Origin: Oscarella lobularis
Lineage: Eukaryota > Porifera > Homoscleromorpha > Homosclerophorida > Oscarellidae
Reading direction: 5' to 3'
Assembly: GCF_947507565.1 (NCBI RefSeq)
Contig: NC_089194.1
Location: forward strand, 1,054,001 to 1,118,000
Length of the DNA stretch: 64,000 bases
In this document: one piece after another, positions 39,513 to 55,700 of the stretch
Layout: each line of letters opens with the position of its first letter
Position numbering within the stretch: position 1 is the first letter of the stretch
The notes under the pieces: model-generated
The model's database searches: none
What the model saw: only the letters and a program-made list of their open reading frames with translations
Told to the model about the DNA's origin: nothing
Position numbers and translations under genes: made by a program

Positions 39513-40658
39513 ATGTCTTCCAACTCGTCCTCGCCGCCGGCGTCGCTGTACACGGCGGCGGTGCGTCGCGCCTTCGTCATTCTGACCGTCGTGCCGGCCG
39601 CCGTTCAGACGGTCCTCTGTCTCGTCGTTCTCTACATGGCCCTGCGGACTCGCGCCTATCGCAAGTCGCGAAATCTTCTCGTCGTCGCCGCGGCGGCGAT
39701 CGATCTCATCCGCGGCGTGCACAGTTTTTTCTCGCCCGCACTATTCTACGATCCACTCGAGAGCAGCGCGACGAATGAGCGCGTCTGCATCGCCTACGTC
39801 TGGGTGCACTACTTCCAGTACTGCATGTCGACGTGGACGATCGCCGCAATCGCCTTCAGTCGCTACGACATGATATCGCGACCGTTTCGACGTCGTCTCA
39901 CCATGAAATGGGTCCTATTGCTCATCTGTCTAATAGTCGTCGAAGGGGCCGTCTTTGCATCGCTTCCCCTCATGGGATGGAATGATTACGGATTGAAAAA
40001 GCTACCCGGATCGGACTTTTACCGCTGCGCCGTCGCCGATCCGAATATCGACCAAGCTTTCATTCCGGTGCATTACGGAATAAATTACGCTTTGCCGCTA
40101 CTTGTCATTATCGTTTCCTATTTGCTCATCGTGCCAATTGCTCTGCGCGTAGGCAGGAAACAGGAGAGGGACGCTCAATACAAAGCGCCTCCCAACGCCG
40201 GGAGAAGGGAGTCTGTTCAATTCGCCGCGGTGCGCGTCGCGAAAAAAGTGTCGAAGATCATTCACTCGAAGCCATTTCGTTACGTTACCGTTATCGTGGC
40301 GACGAACATCATTCTGACGATTCCGTTCGCCGTGGCGGAAATTACGCGATACTACAAGGGAAAAGCGGTGTCCGATCTTCTTTTGCCTATCACTAAGTTC
40401 ATATTCAATATCAATTTTGTCGTCAATGCATTATTTTATTTGCTTTGGGTCCGGATGTTTTTGAGTGATCGTGATGGAAGGAGGCGTTTCTGCTGCAAAT
40501 GCTGTTACGTTTCTGATTCTGAACAAGTGTTCAGTAGCACAAGTGATGCGGCCTCAAATCGGAGACGATCGTCTGCAGGAAGCGCAATTGGACTGCAGGA
40601 AGCCCCACTGAATGCAAAGCCTCTACCGACGATAGACGAAGACACGGATGCTGCGTGA
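39513..40658 (+). CDS. Rhodopsin-class GPCR (381 aa, intronless)
   Basis: The start is placed at MSSNSSSPPASLY, just before the first membrane span and with NSS sequons. An in-frame Met 111 bp upstream would add a polar, basic N-terminus not seen in the relative. Seven spans are present. TM3 ends FSRYDMISRP (SRYD in place of DRY), the second-loop region has ASLPLMGWNDY, TM7 reads NALFYLLW where NPxxY is expected, and the tail contains CCKCC (palmitoylation likely) and a Ser-rich region. It is paralogous to the receptor at 33127-34149. No opsin lysine is apparent in TM7. Ligand unknown. Confidence 0.85.
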   Translation: MSSNSSSPPASLYTAAVRRAFVILTVVPAAVQTVLCLVVLYMALRTRAYRKSRNLLVVAAAAIDLIRGVHSFFSPALFYDPLESSATNERVCIAYVWVHYFQYCMSTWTIAAIAFSRYDMISRPFRRRLTMKWVLLLICLIVVEGAVFASLPLMGWNDYGLKKLPGSDFYRCAVADPNIDQAFIPVHYGINYALPLLVIIVSYLLIVPIALRVGRKQERDAQYKAPPNAGRRESVQFAAVRVAKKVSKIIHSKPFRYVTVIVATNIILTIPFAVAEITRYYKGKAVSDLLLPITKFIFNINFVVNALFYLLWVRMFLSDRDGRRRFCCKCCYVSDSEQVFSSTSDAASNRRRSSAGSAIGLQEAPLNAKPLPTIDEDTDAA

Positions 40659-40931
40659 CACCACTTTTTATTATAATAGGAATAGCTGATCAGTTTGTAG
40701 CGCAGAATGTGCATGGGGGGAAGCAATCAGGGTGCAAGGCCTCTCAGAAGCCTGAACCATGCGGGTGTGGTCAAAATCGTATTTTGCACAACGGTGATAA
40801 TCTATTCAACTTGTACTGCGCATGCTGACTCATTTACGGTTTACCGTAAGGATATCTTCTGCTAACGCCCTTGAGAGATCTGTTTTCCCCTGTTTGCGTT
40901 TTCTATTCGAGTGCGAGAGAACTCTCTACCG

Positions 40932-42753
<1,822 letters not shown>

Positions 42754-42880
42754 AAAGAAGGTCACGAGAGAGAGAGAGAGAGACAGAGAGAAAAAGATGG
42801 TAACTCTATTCCTATTGATTTGCGTGATAATTAGATAGGGTTAATACCCTCCCTCCCCCCCTCTGAGTTGTTCCCCCTTT

Positions 42881-43066
42881 TTATTTCGTTTCCCTTTGCC
42901 TGTGTGTTTCGTTCATTTCGATCGATGCCCCCTTGAGGGGAACGACAAAGCACGTGATGTCGTCGCCGCTGGCGAATTCTTCCTTCTCCGTGCGCCAGCC
43001 CTTTTGAGTCAGATGCCCGCGAGCAGCCAAGACTACGTGATGGGCCGCTCTCGCGTATCTAAACAC
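42881..43066 (-). pseudogene. Orphan terminal exon of the PPM1H-like gene
   Basis: A near-identical copy of the last exon of the phosphatase gene at 45342-47890 (AARGHLTQKGWRTEKEE, SGDDITCFVVPL), carried along by the tandem duplication. Parts of the preceding intron and exon (CCTCTGCGTGTCTGTGGC near 43238) are also copied, but the rest of the phosphatase is absent, so it cannot encode a functional enzyme. Confidence 0.85.
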
Positions 43067-43289
43067 GTAGAATCACGCTGTACAGCACTGGCCTTAGGAT
43101 AGGTGCCTAGATAATAAGAGCTGTTACTTGCAGTGGGCACAGACTCTTATTATATTAAGATAAGCAAGCTCAGAGACGAGCGAAGAAAATTGGACAACGG
43201 TTATATAATGGGGGTGGGTACTTTATGATGCACATACCTCTGCGTGTCTGTGGCTCCCAATTCTAACTACGTATTAGTCGATTTGCGCC

Positions 43290-45990
<2,701 letters not shown>

Positions 45991-47890
45991 GATTTGCGGC
46001 AATTTTATTTTTAATTAATGTTTGACCTCTTCGTTTGTAATCCGTTCCCACAGTCCGTCGGACGCCATGATGAGAACGTCGTCGTCGCCGTGGGCGTTTT
46101 CGTCCGATAAATCGTACATTCGAACCTACAGTAAGGAGAAAACGTTCACGCGCGCGCGCGCGCGAGAGGTCCCATACCCCGTGCACCCACCTCCGGCATT
46201 GCAGTCATAAACGGTTTAATTCTCAGACCTCCGGGCGCTTCCAAATCGAAATCTCCGAACCCGCGCGTCGTTCCAATAGTCGAAAGCAAACGAGCCTATA
46301 GTAAAAATCCTCGCACGGTAAATTCGTCAATTAAAAAAATCCTCGCCCTTTTGCCTTCGCCCGTCACCATGGGAACCATTTTGATGTCGTCCTCCGTAAC
46401 GATTTTCAAAGCCCTGCACGTGCAAGTAACTATAGACTTATATGTATATATACACATATATTTTTTTATTTACCATCCGGTCATGTGCTTGTCTCGGTAC
46501 AAAATCTGCTTTCCTACGTCTTTGCGTCTGACTCGTCGTTGAAATTGGAGTCTTCCGAAAAAATCGCCCAGCAACTTGGGATGATAGTAAGCCTAGAGAA
46601 TCAAATAAACGTAAATAAGCGCATCCACGCCTGACGATATAATTTATAGATTGTTTGTTTTTCCCCTACCACGGCCTGGACTCGTTGTCGATCCGTTTCC
46701 GGCGTATAGTCTTTGGACATTTCGACTATATCTCCGTTTCCTTTCACAATAATGCTCCTACAGTTAATCGCATTCGTGAGACTTTTAGTTAGATAAGGAA
46801 GTCGCGTATTAATCAAAAAATATAGAAAAAGAATCAGGAGTCTACGTAGGGAGTGCCTTTCACCTCGAATCTCCGGCGTTTGCCACGTAGAGTTTTCTCT
46901 CGACGAAGAGGGCAGCCATGGCAGTGCAGCCCCCTTTGATGCTAAAATCTAGCCGATCCCTTCTCAGCTGTTCGTCCTAATAGTAAGGTAGAGTCACTGT
47001 CATCTGACTGAGCTCCGCCCACGTATGGGCAATCACCCCTCGTAAAATTGGCTTTGCAAAGAGGAATTGCCTGTGTGCGTAGCGCCTGTGCATTGTTGTG
47101 ACGTAAAATAAATAAATGCATAAATATATAAACATTATTGACTGACACTGTAAACGGAGGGGCCCCCTTTCTCCTTAATTAATTAATTTTATACAAACTC
47201 TAACCATTCCTATGAAGGCTTCTTCCAGCGCTCCCCTCACGAGATCTTCGACTTTGATTCTCGGGGAACTATAGCCCAGGCACACGTCCTCTTCCGGCTC
47301 GATCACCTTGTCGTCTGACGCCAATAGTTCCCGAATTCCGTTCAAATTCGTTATTACGTGTTGATGGCACGCGTGCGCGGCGAACGTCGACGTTTCGCCG
47401 CCGGCGTGTCCGTCGAAAACGCCGAAATAGTGAACGGGAATTCTAATCTAAATCAAAACCGAAACCCGCAAAAGTCCGATCGTCAAACGAAAAGGGGGCC
47501 TTTGCGCGAGTTTACTTTTACCTGCGTCGAATCAGAAGCTTCGTACTTGGTCACATGACGCAGCGTTTCTTTGGCATAGGAGGTCTGATCCTCGTTGCGC
47601 AGGTAACTCTTTCCCGCGTTTATCGTCCTGCGCGCGGATTGGTCGGTGCTCGTATTGCGGTTTCGCGCGCTCACGTACTCGGCATAGCCCGCGTTCCACG
47701 GTAGACGGCTCGAGCTGTTCGGCTGCACGATGACGCGTTTCTCGTGGCTCTTCGAGTCTTGGAGCTGATCGTCGCTCAGCTCCAAGAACGGTGGTCGCTT
47801 GTCGCAGTCGTACTTCGCCTGGCGACTGTCTATCGGAAGATGCAGCGAGAGAATTTCCTCGTCTGTGGGCAACGATTCGACGCCTCCCAT

Positions 47891-48201
47891 TGCCTATACG
47901 GGTTTCCCGTGACGTCACCTACGTCCTCTTTTTCACTTTCGCGAGAAAGGGGTGATGATGACGATTGAAGATGATTGTTTACTTTATAGGACCTAAAGAA
48001 AGAATCTTAATTAATTAATTAATTAATTAATTAACCTAATTGAGCTTGACATTTTCTCTAACACTTGCGCTGATTGGTGCACGAGTGCTCGGACGTCTTT
48101 AGCACTCAATTGATGCACGTGCTCCTTCCAGTTGGCACACAACTTTCCCCCTCTCCACTACAGTAGTAGTACTTTCTGTTGTTAGCGCACGTCACGTAAA
48201 C
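47891..48201. promoter_or_regulatory. Divergent promoter region, PPM1H-like and GH27
   Basis: 311 bp between opposite start codons, including a long TTAATTAA run (48009-48034). No other element recognised. Confidence 0.45.
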
Positions 48202-50387
48202 ATGGCAGTTGTTTTCACTCTCGCGTTCGTCTTAGCCGCCGGTTTTCTTCACACCGTCGACTGCGAGGACAATGGCCTCGGCCTCTTTCCTCCGCTCGGA
48301 TGGAACTCGTGGTGCACCTGGGCTTCTTGCGGCCAGAAAGGCGCATCCGGGAAAATGCACGACGTCTGCAACGAAACGGAGATACGTAGCGTCGCCGAAG
48401 CAATGCTCAGCAACGGGATGCACGCACTCGGCTACGAGTACATAAATCTCGGTGAATCAAAAACAAAACTGAGGCTGTGGTCTTTTTAATTGATTATTAA
48501 TTAATTAATAAGCTTGTGTTTTATAGATGACTGTTGGGGAAGTGAAGAAAGAGCAGCGGTGGAGTTACTTAGGAGATGAGAATGTCTTCTTTTGGGGGTT
48601 ATTTCGCGTGTTTTTAGGACGGTTCGATTCAGGCGGATAAAAACCGTTTTCCGTCCGGAATTAAAAATCTCACCGATTGGCTTCACAGCAAAGGACTCAA
48701 GTTCGGTCTATACACTAGGTAACGTAGTCCTCCTCACACAGAATTAGATTCATAGTATATGATTTAAATATAAAGCCACGCGTATTCTCTAAATCAAATA
48801 TTAATTAATTAATTAATTAATTAATTAATAGCAGAGCGTTGGTTTTCTCTCCAGTGCTGGCGTGACGACTTGCAGTTCTGGCGAACGACCCAAGCCTATA
48901 CCGGGCAGCTATGGACATTACGAGCAAGACGCACAGACGTTCGCCGACTGGGGAGTTGACTGTAAGAAACAAAACAGTTATAACAACTCATTCATATCAT
49001 ATATGTTAATATTTTATGAAACAAATATTAATGCCTCTCTCTCACATATATAAAATTATGAAGACGATTTGATTAACTATTTATTTTGACCTAGTTGTTG
49101 TTACGTAAAGCGTAGTGCTAGTGTCTCAACTCGCTACATGTCAGGAGATGCGCATATACCCAGATTTATTTATCATTATCATGTAGATGTTAAAATTGAT
49201 TGGTGCAACACGAAAGTGAATGGAACCGAGTTGGATTACGAGAAAGTTCACACGGAATTCTCGAAGGGCTTGAATGCGACTGGGAGGCCAATTTTTCTCG
49301 GACTCTGTCGCGGCTATCCGTATCCGCCGCCCGACTACACGAGACAGGTAGCGAACGCGTGGCGAGGTTAGCACATCATTAGTACCAGTACATGGAATTT
49401 ATTAAAAAAAGATACATGTGATTTCTAAATTATATTAGTCAATGGGGATCACCACGACGAGTGGTCGAAAACGGCTGAAATTATTGAACTCATGGCTCCG
49501 AAGGAAATAGCGGACTTCGCTGGACCCGGCGGATGGTTATATTAATTAATTAATTAATTAAGTCAACTTCGTTGAAGAAGAAATATTATTTTCTTATATA
49601 ATAGGAATGATCCGGATTTTTTGATGACCGGAGGAGCCGGTTGCGATGAAGCGGCGTCGACTCACTGTCCCGGTATGACTGATACAGAATATGTAACAGA
49701 ATTCACTATCTGGTAGAAACTATAGTTAGACATATAACAAGATATCTATTGCATGATCTCTATAGGGCTATTACTGCGTCAAACCTGCTCGTTTCGACGG
49801 ACATACGAAATTTGACGGACATCATGAAAACGATACTTCTAAACGAGGTAAACATCGATTTTAGAAATTGCAGTCAATTTATGTCTTATAAATAAAAGAC
49901 TTGGTACCTATATGAGAGATAGAATAGGATCCGATGTGTTGTAATAGGAAGTCGTAGCAGTGCATCAAGACAAACTTAGAAAGGCGGGATATCGCGTCGG
50001 TACTTGGCACTGCAGCGATGGCTCAGCTCATTGCCAGGTAAAAAAGAATAGAGAAGACTTTAAAAATTAAACGATAGCTTTACTTAATTAATGGATTAGT
50101 TGTGGGCGCGGCCACTAAACGGCGGTGCGTACGCCGTCGCCTTGTACAACGCCGACAGCGAGAGTCACGATATCACTTTTGAATTCGATTTGATTGGTTG
50201 GTCGGGCGAGGCGACGTACGTAATAATTAATTGAAGAGAGACGATGTTGTGAGTGTATATTTGCATATAAACTTTTAGCGTACGCGATTTGTGGGCTAAG
50301 AAGGATCTCGGCGTCAAATCGGGTGAATTTTCTATGAAAGTTCCGTCTCACGGTAGCGTTTTCCTCAAATTGACCAAGCCGACGTAA
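48202..50387 (+). CDS. GLA: GH27 alpha-galactosidase / N-acetylgalactosaminidase
   Basis: Lysosomal or secreted glycosidase. The signal peptide is MAVVFTLAFVLAAGFLHTV. Exons: 48202-48451, 48525-48556, 48618-48718, 48855-48961, 49187-49366, 49439-49535, 49605 on, several short ones, and the last at 50279-50387. Family motifs in order are PPLGWNSW, DDCWG, SKGLKFGLY, DAQTFADWGVD, the nucleophile region KIDWC, GDHHDEW (acid/base Asp region) and AGPGGWNDPDFLMTG. A C-terminal beta domain ends VFLKLTKPT. The family splits terminal alpha-linked galactose or GalNAc from glycolipids and glycoproteins. Which of the two cannot be told by eye. Its last exon has been copied twice near 62 kb. Confidence 0.9.
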
Positions 50388-50758
50388 TTGGTCGTTTTTT
50401 TGTGTTTTTTTACTTCTTTTTACGCGCTGTCTTTTCACTTTTTGCGTTGGTTTTTTTCTCTTCTAAAAATGCGTGCACGAATGTTGAGCGTTCGTGCACG
50501 TAACAACGCTGCTCAGCTTTTTGCTTCAGTTGAAAACGAGCAAACAAAAAACTCTCTTTCAGTGGTCGCGGTTTAAGCTAGAAAAAGGTAAGTCGTCTAT
50601 CAACTAGATACAGTACTCGTAGTTATCGTTTTTTCAGGACAAGTATTAGGGTGCCTATTGTGTGACGCAATGAAACCGCTTCTGGAGAAGCCGGAAGATA
50701 ACTTACTCTATACACCTGAGTTCCTGGGTACGTTTCACACGCCGCGCGGTTGCTATGC
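50388..50758. other. GH27 3' flank with hairpin, duplicated downstream
   Basis: 3'UTR and intergenic sequence containing the palindrome GTGCACGAA-TGTTGAGCG-TTCGTGCAC (about 50472-50500). The whole segment recurs at about 61920-62170 and again at about 62370-62660, together with the neighbouring exon and sulfotransferase. Confidence 0.6.
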
Positions 50759-51859
50759 ATGAGCAAGTCCACCTTTCGCTCTTGCTGCTTACTTGGAGTC
50801 ATAGGATTCGTCCTCCTACTCGCTCTACGAACCGTCAACAAGTCTTCGTTCGTCAAGCCGCCTATCAAGCATACCGAGACCTCCGAGACATTGGCGACGC
50901 CAGTACGCAATTTCGTCTTTGTTAAGACGCATAAGACTGGGAGCACGAGCGTTCGAGACATACTGAGACGCTATGTACGCTCTCACGGCCTAATTGAAAT
51001 CCTAACCAGGATGGGGCCGGGCCCCTCCTATGAAGAACCAATTTCTCGAAATTAGTAATACTAGGACGTATCGCGTGCTGCACAGGCCGGGCGAGTACAA
51101 CGCTTTGGTTTCGCACTGTCGTTATCGAAAGTCCGTCGCCGATAAGCTAATACGGAATCCGATCTATCTCACCATTCTACGAAATCCTTACACTCTTTTT
51201 CTTTCCGCTTTGGACTTTTTTACCAACGTTCGAAAGTGCGTTGGAGCCGACACCGAGATCGCGGTCCCCTGGAAGTCTTAGACAATCCACGAATTTATTA
51301 TGATAAACTTCGGAAGTGTGCTTTCCACTGGCAAATTCTAAATCCCATGGCCTACGACCTAGGACTCGAGCCTCCCTACGACGAAAAAGACGTACGAAGT
51401 AAAATTAGAGAAATGGATGAAGCATTTAGTTTAGTCATGATTATGGAACATTATCCGGAATCTATCGTCATGCTGCGACGAATTCTCAAGTGGAATCTAA
51501 CAGACGTCGTGATGATGCCGGCGAGAACGCATCCCAATTTTAAGAAGAACGACGAGAACGCTTCGGATTACGAGAAGTTGGTCGCTCATCATCAAGACGT
51601 CGTTCTGACGGATAGACACAAGGAAGTGCTGAGAGACTGGCTGCGAGCCGACTTTCTCATTTACAATCATTTTCTCGAAGCGTTTCTCGAAAAAATTCGC
51701 GACGAAGAGAGGCGGACGGGAAGTTTCGCCGTCGAGGTCGAACGATACAAAGACGCGATCATCAATTTTATTAGAAAAGATTACAAAGGTGTCCGTGTGC
51801 TTCCGAGAGAAGAACAGTTGCAAATGGCCAAGTGGTACGAACAACAAACTGCCACCTGA
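50759..51859 (+). pseudogene. Galactose-3-O-sulfotransferase copy 1, frameshifted
   Basis: Starts MSKSTFRSCCLLGVIGFVLL (type II anchor) and has the PAPS-binding KTHKTGSTSVRDIL, but the frame breaks after about 90 codons. Relative to the intact copy at 62690-63799 there is a 4-bp insertion at about 51012-51020 (GGGGCCGGGCCCC versus GGGGTCCCC). There is a further 2-bp insertion at about 51260 (ATCGCGGTCCCC versus ATCGGTCCCC). The two shifts together restore the original frame downstream, where the rest of the enzyme (207 codons) is open. No intron explains the gap. Sequencing error is possible but would need two events. Confidence 0.7.
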
Positions 51860-52032
51860 GTTTGTTTGTTGTGTTGTTTGCTTGCTTGTCTGGTTAATTA
51901 TTGATATCTCTACAAATGCCATACGATGGGGCTATATTAATAGCAAAAAGTTAAATACGCCCACGTGATCTTTCATATTTTATTCTTACAGCAGGACTAC
52001 CGGTAATTTCAGTCACTAATTAATTAGATTAA

Positions 52033-52310
52033 CTAATTAGATTTTTTCGCCGTTTCCAGGCAACTTTTCGCTTCCCCAATTTTCTGCGATAGAAACGGCG
52101 AACCGCCTTGATCGGGATGATTGACGCGCGCCAATCGCAAGTAGGCCTCGCGCACGCGCTGCGGATTGGACGGACGACGGGCTGATTCCCAGGATGAGTC
52201 GTTTTCCTAAAATTGGCCACACGTTTTTTTGTTTTTTTTCTTCTTTTTGTAATGGGTGCCGTATACCGTTGAGGGTTAAACGACACCTCTTCATCACTCT
52301 CGTTTTCCAT
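52033..52310 (-). CDS. Small J-domain protein, TIM14/PAM18-like
   Basis: The exon 52206-52033 encodes 57 residues that match the J domain of the mitochondrial import co-chaperones TIM14/PAM18 (DNAJC15/19). It contains RVREAYLRLARVNHPDQGGS with the HPD motif, then SQKIGEAKSCLETAKK. A possible first exon (52310-52287, MENESDEE) joins in phase. Known members have an N-terminal membrane span, and none is seen here. It is either a soluble short form, a gene whose 5' exons I have missed, or a retained fragment. Confidence 0.55.
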
Positions 52311-52797
52311 CTCTTTATTGTTCACACTGACTTCCAAACTCACATCAATCACTACAGTCACACACACCAACTACAACCAAAACTTTCTCCTATATAGTCC
52401 CTGGTGGACAGACCGGTAGGCGTCTGTCCACCTACTCGTACGCCTACCTAGCTCTTACAACTCCACTTATCTCCTTTGTGCCTACGCGAGCTATTCTTAG
52501 GTACTATTGTGCGATGGCATGCGCTACGACGCATGCCCATAACTCATTCGTGCCATACGCGAGGAGCCGAACGGGTCTCCTCGTTACATTTTTTACGCGC
52601 TGTCTTTTCACTTCTTTGTGTTTGTTCTTTTCTTCTCCCAAAAAGACGTCGATTCCACTCCACCTTTTAGTAATGTGACAATGTATCATCGATGATGTCA
52701 TTTCTATATATACGCTTTCGGTTTCAACACCTCACATTGGTTTCAACATCTCACATTCGCTTGCACTGCGCATCCTCAAAACCGAGGCAGGATCCCG
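52311..52797. other. Gap with a fragment of the GH27 3'-flank repeat
   Basis: At about 52588-52640 the motif TTTTTACGCGCTGTCTTTTCAC is followed by a CTTTTCTTCTCCCAAAAAGACG-like stretch. This matches the sequence after the GH27 stop (about 50415-50470) and at about 62396-62456. Otherwise no feature is seen before the ankyrin kinase gene. Confidence 0.5.
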
Positions 52798-55700
52798 ATG
52801 GCGACAGCTCCCTGTACCGAACCGCGTCGAACTCTTGTCTCGCGTCTTGTTGGGATGGAAAGCGACAGTTTGGTCTTTTTCTCCATACCTTTTCTAGGAG
52901 AATGTCTGTATGTAGAATTTCTCTCCGCTATCGAAAGGGGAAGTACGTCAGACGTCTCTTCGTACCTTAAACGCAATCCGATAAAGTGGAAGATATTCAC
53001 AGATGAGGTGTTTGACCCCCTTTGCGACTAGATAATGATGGCCTTTGTGAGCCATCATGTGATCCCCGAACACCCTCAGCACGCTATCTTATAATTCTTT
53101 TACTCCATCACACCATAGATATATGAGATCACACTGCCTAACCACGTTAGTTGGCATATGCCTTATTTTCCGCAAAAACCTACAATCAATTTGACCTCTT
53201 ATGTGACCCAGAGCTACACCTCCCTGCCCCTTCGGTCACGAGGCCCATTATCAGCTCGCAGTTGGGTTTGCGTGCTGCGAGCAAAGCTCGCAGCACGACA
53301 AACCCAACGTGCTCCTTTACTGTGTTCCCTTTATGAACGTTACTGACCGTTATGTTTAATAGTATTTATCCTTGATAAAGTAGCCTGTATAATATGCCTA
53401 CTCCTTCCTGAAAAGTTCTAAACACAATCCGGGGTTCCTATCTACTGTGACGTCACCTTTTATGTACATTTTGTTCAAAATACGGGAGAGTGTGACATCA
53501 CAATGACTGTGATGTCATAGAGGCACCTGTGTGTGTGATTGGCCTAAGTGCGATTGTGACGTCAGGGTAACCGACAGAAAACACTTTGGTTTTTGGGCGA
53601 TCACGTTTGAAGGCCGATTCACACTAGCGTAGTTAACGTAGTTCCCACCAGGGCGCGCGCGGGCTTCGCCCGCGCGCGCCCTGGTGTTCGGGGAATTATG
53701 CACGTGATGTGAAGCTTTCGTTGGACAACAGACACGCCCTACGTTTTGTGATACTGTAGTTTTTTCTGGCCATACGCGAGCTGACGAATAGTCGAACTAA
53801 TCCTTTCTTTGCTCTAAATAGTTAAGGAGTTCTCCGCTTCATTTTGCACGTGATGCTGAAATGGCAAGCTATTTGATTACAGCTGGTGCAGACGTTGAAG
53901 CTCCAAATAAGGCACGTTGTTGTATTGATATTTTGCAATCACATCTAAAGGCTGCTTTAGTATGGCAGAACTCCTTTTCTAGAAGCTGCGATTAAAGGAA
54001 ATAGTGAAGTGCTGACTGTTTTACTTGAAACGGGATGCAATCATTCTGCAAAAGCCAAGGTACTAAGTAAAAATGTCGTAAGACTTTGTTATCATGATAG
54101 TGTGACACTTGTAGAATGGTAATGGAGCATTGGCACTTGCGTGTGAAAAGGGTCACGTAGAAATTGCCAAACGACTTGTTGGAATTGGAGTCAATGTCAA
54201 TGAACATCATCGAGTAGTTACTACTAGTAGTTCTCATGAATGAAAGCAGAGATGATTTGATTTTAGTATGGGTTTACATCTCTTCATTGGGCGTGCTGGG
54301 CGGGACACGTAGAAATGGCTGAATATTTATTGTCGGCTGGAGCAGACATAGAAGCTCGTTCTAAAGTATTGATTTATTGCCAATTAATATATTTGTTTGC
54401 AATTATGATGCTAAATCTTATTTATACATGTAAATTTTTGCTACTAGTTGGGAGTTACACCTTTTCTTGAAGCAGCCTTTGAAGGAAGAGAACAAGTGAT
54501 GGACTTTTTAATAATAAAAGAATGCAATATTTATGCAACGGATGAGGTAAGCAATTGTTATAGGACGTTGTTACTAAGTGACATGTTCACTGATGTAGGA
54601 TGGTGACCAAGCATTGTCACTTGCAAGCATGAAAGGCCATTTAAGAGTTGTCAAACTACTTATTGAACTTGGATTGGATATCAATTATGCCAATCAGGTT
54701 ATATACCTTATTCTTGAGTAGTAGCGACGTTGGCACGTACCAGACTCGCGGAGCGCGCTCATGACTTTGTTCGTTTTAATTCTCAAATGATAGGCTTGCT
54801 TGGGTAGCGGAGTCCATGTTCTAAAAAATTCATTAGTACTGCTAAATGGCGCTACTCTTTCAAGGTCTCTACGTTAAACAATCTTTACAATGGTTTTTAG
54901 AATGGTTGTACTCCATTGCTCTATGCTTCTGAGAATGGTCACGTTGAAACGGCAGACTATTTAATTTCAGCAGGGGCAAATATTGAATTTCGGGATAAGG
55001 CAGTGCAACTAATTTGTTTTTAGTACACTAATGATTGTTGATCATTAGTGGGGCAGAACGCCTTTTCTTAAAGCTGTTGAAAGTGGAGAAGATGCTGTAA
55101 TTAGTATGCTAATTGAAAAGGGTTGCAACATTTATGCGAAAGACAGCGTAAGGCGTTTAGCAGTCAATAGAGGCGTAAATGCTAATTCTGATAATAGTTC
55201 AACAGTGGAGCATTGGAAGTTGCTGATCTTCATAATCATGTAGAGCTTAAGAAACAACTTTTGAACACTTTTATCAAGCAAAAGGTAAGCTACTTGATTT
55301 TTTTTAAATATAACACATTGACGTTCACTTTGTTTAGGCTAACTTAGGAACAGAAACGAAGACGATTTCACTACTAGAAGTAAGGTTAATCAGTAGGGAT
55401 TGCCTACATAATCAGCCAGGATTGTGAATAAATTGAGCCTGAGCGGAGCTTCTGAGAAAATTTGCCTTCACTTCGGGGGTTTTCCAATTGCGATTTTTAT
55501 AGATTTTTTCTTATTGTCAAAATGATAGAATAAGGCTCGTTTTTTTGTAATGCAGAAAGGTAGCATGCTGGCCATGATTTCTCTATGACTACGTATCTTA
55601 ATCAGCTAAAATTTGACCATTTTGTTTGGTTTTATTGGAAGGATGAAGTGATGAAGGAAGTGAAATCTACTCAACGAGCTAGTCTAGAGCTTTGTGATCA

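Larger units (their letters stand above)
53008..53821. other. Large intron 1 of the ankyrin kinase gene, hairpin-rich
   Basis: At 814 bp it is one of the longest introns in the window. It holds three inverted repeats (53261-53308, about 53490-53518 and 53646-53686), and a TGACGTCA-type motif occurs nearby. The clustering suggests short non-autonomous transposon debris, but no matching terminal repeats were proven. Confidence 0.5.

Noticed and set aside
33127-40658. Opsin identity for the two GPCRs (PLMGWN resembles opsin loop 2)
   Set aside because: No lysine at the retinal position of TM7 is visible in either, and NPxxY is altered.
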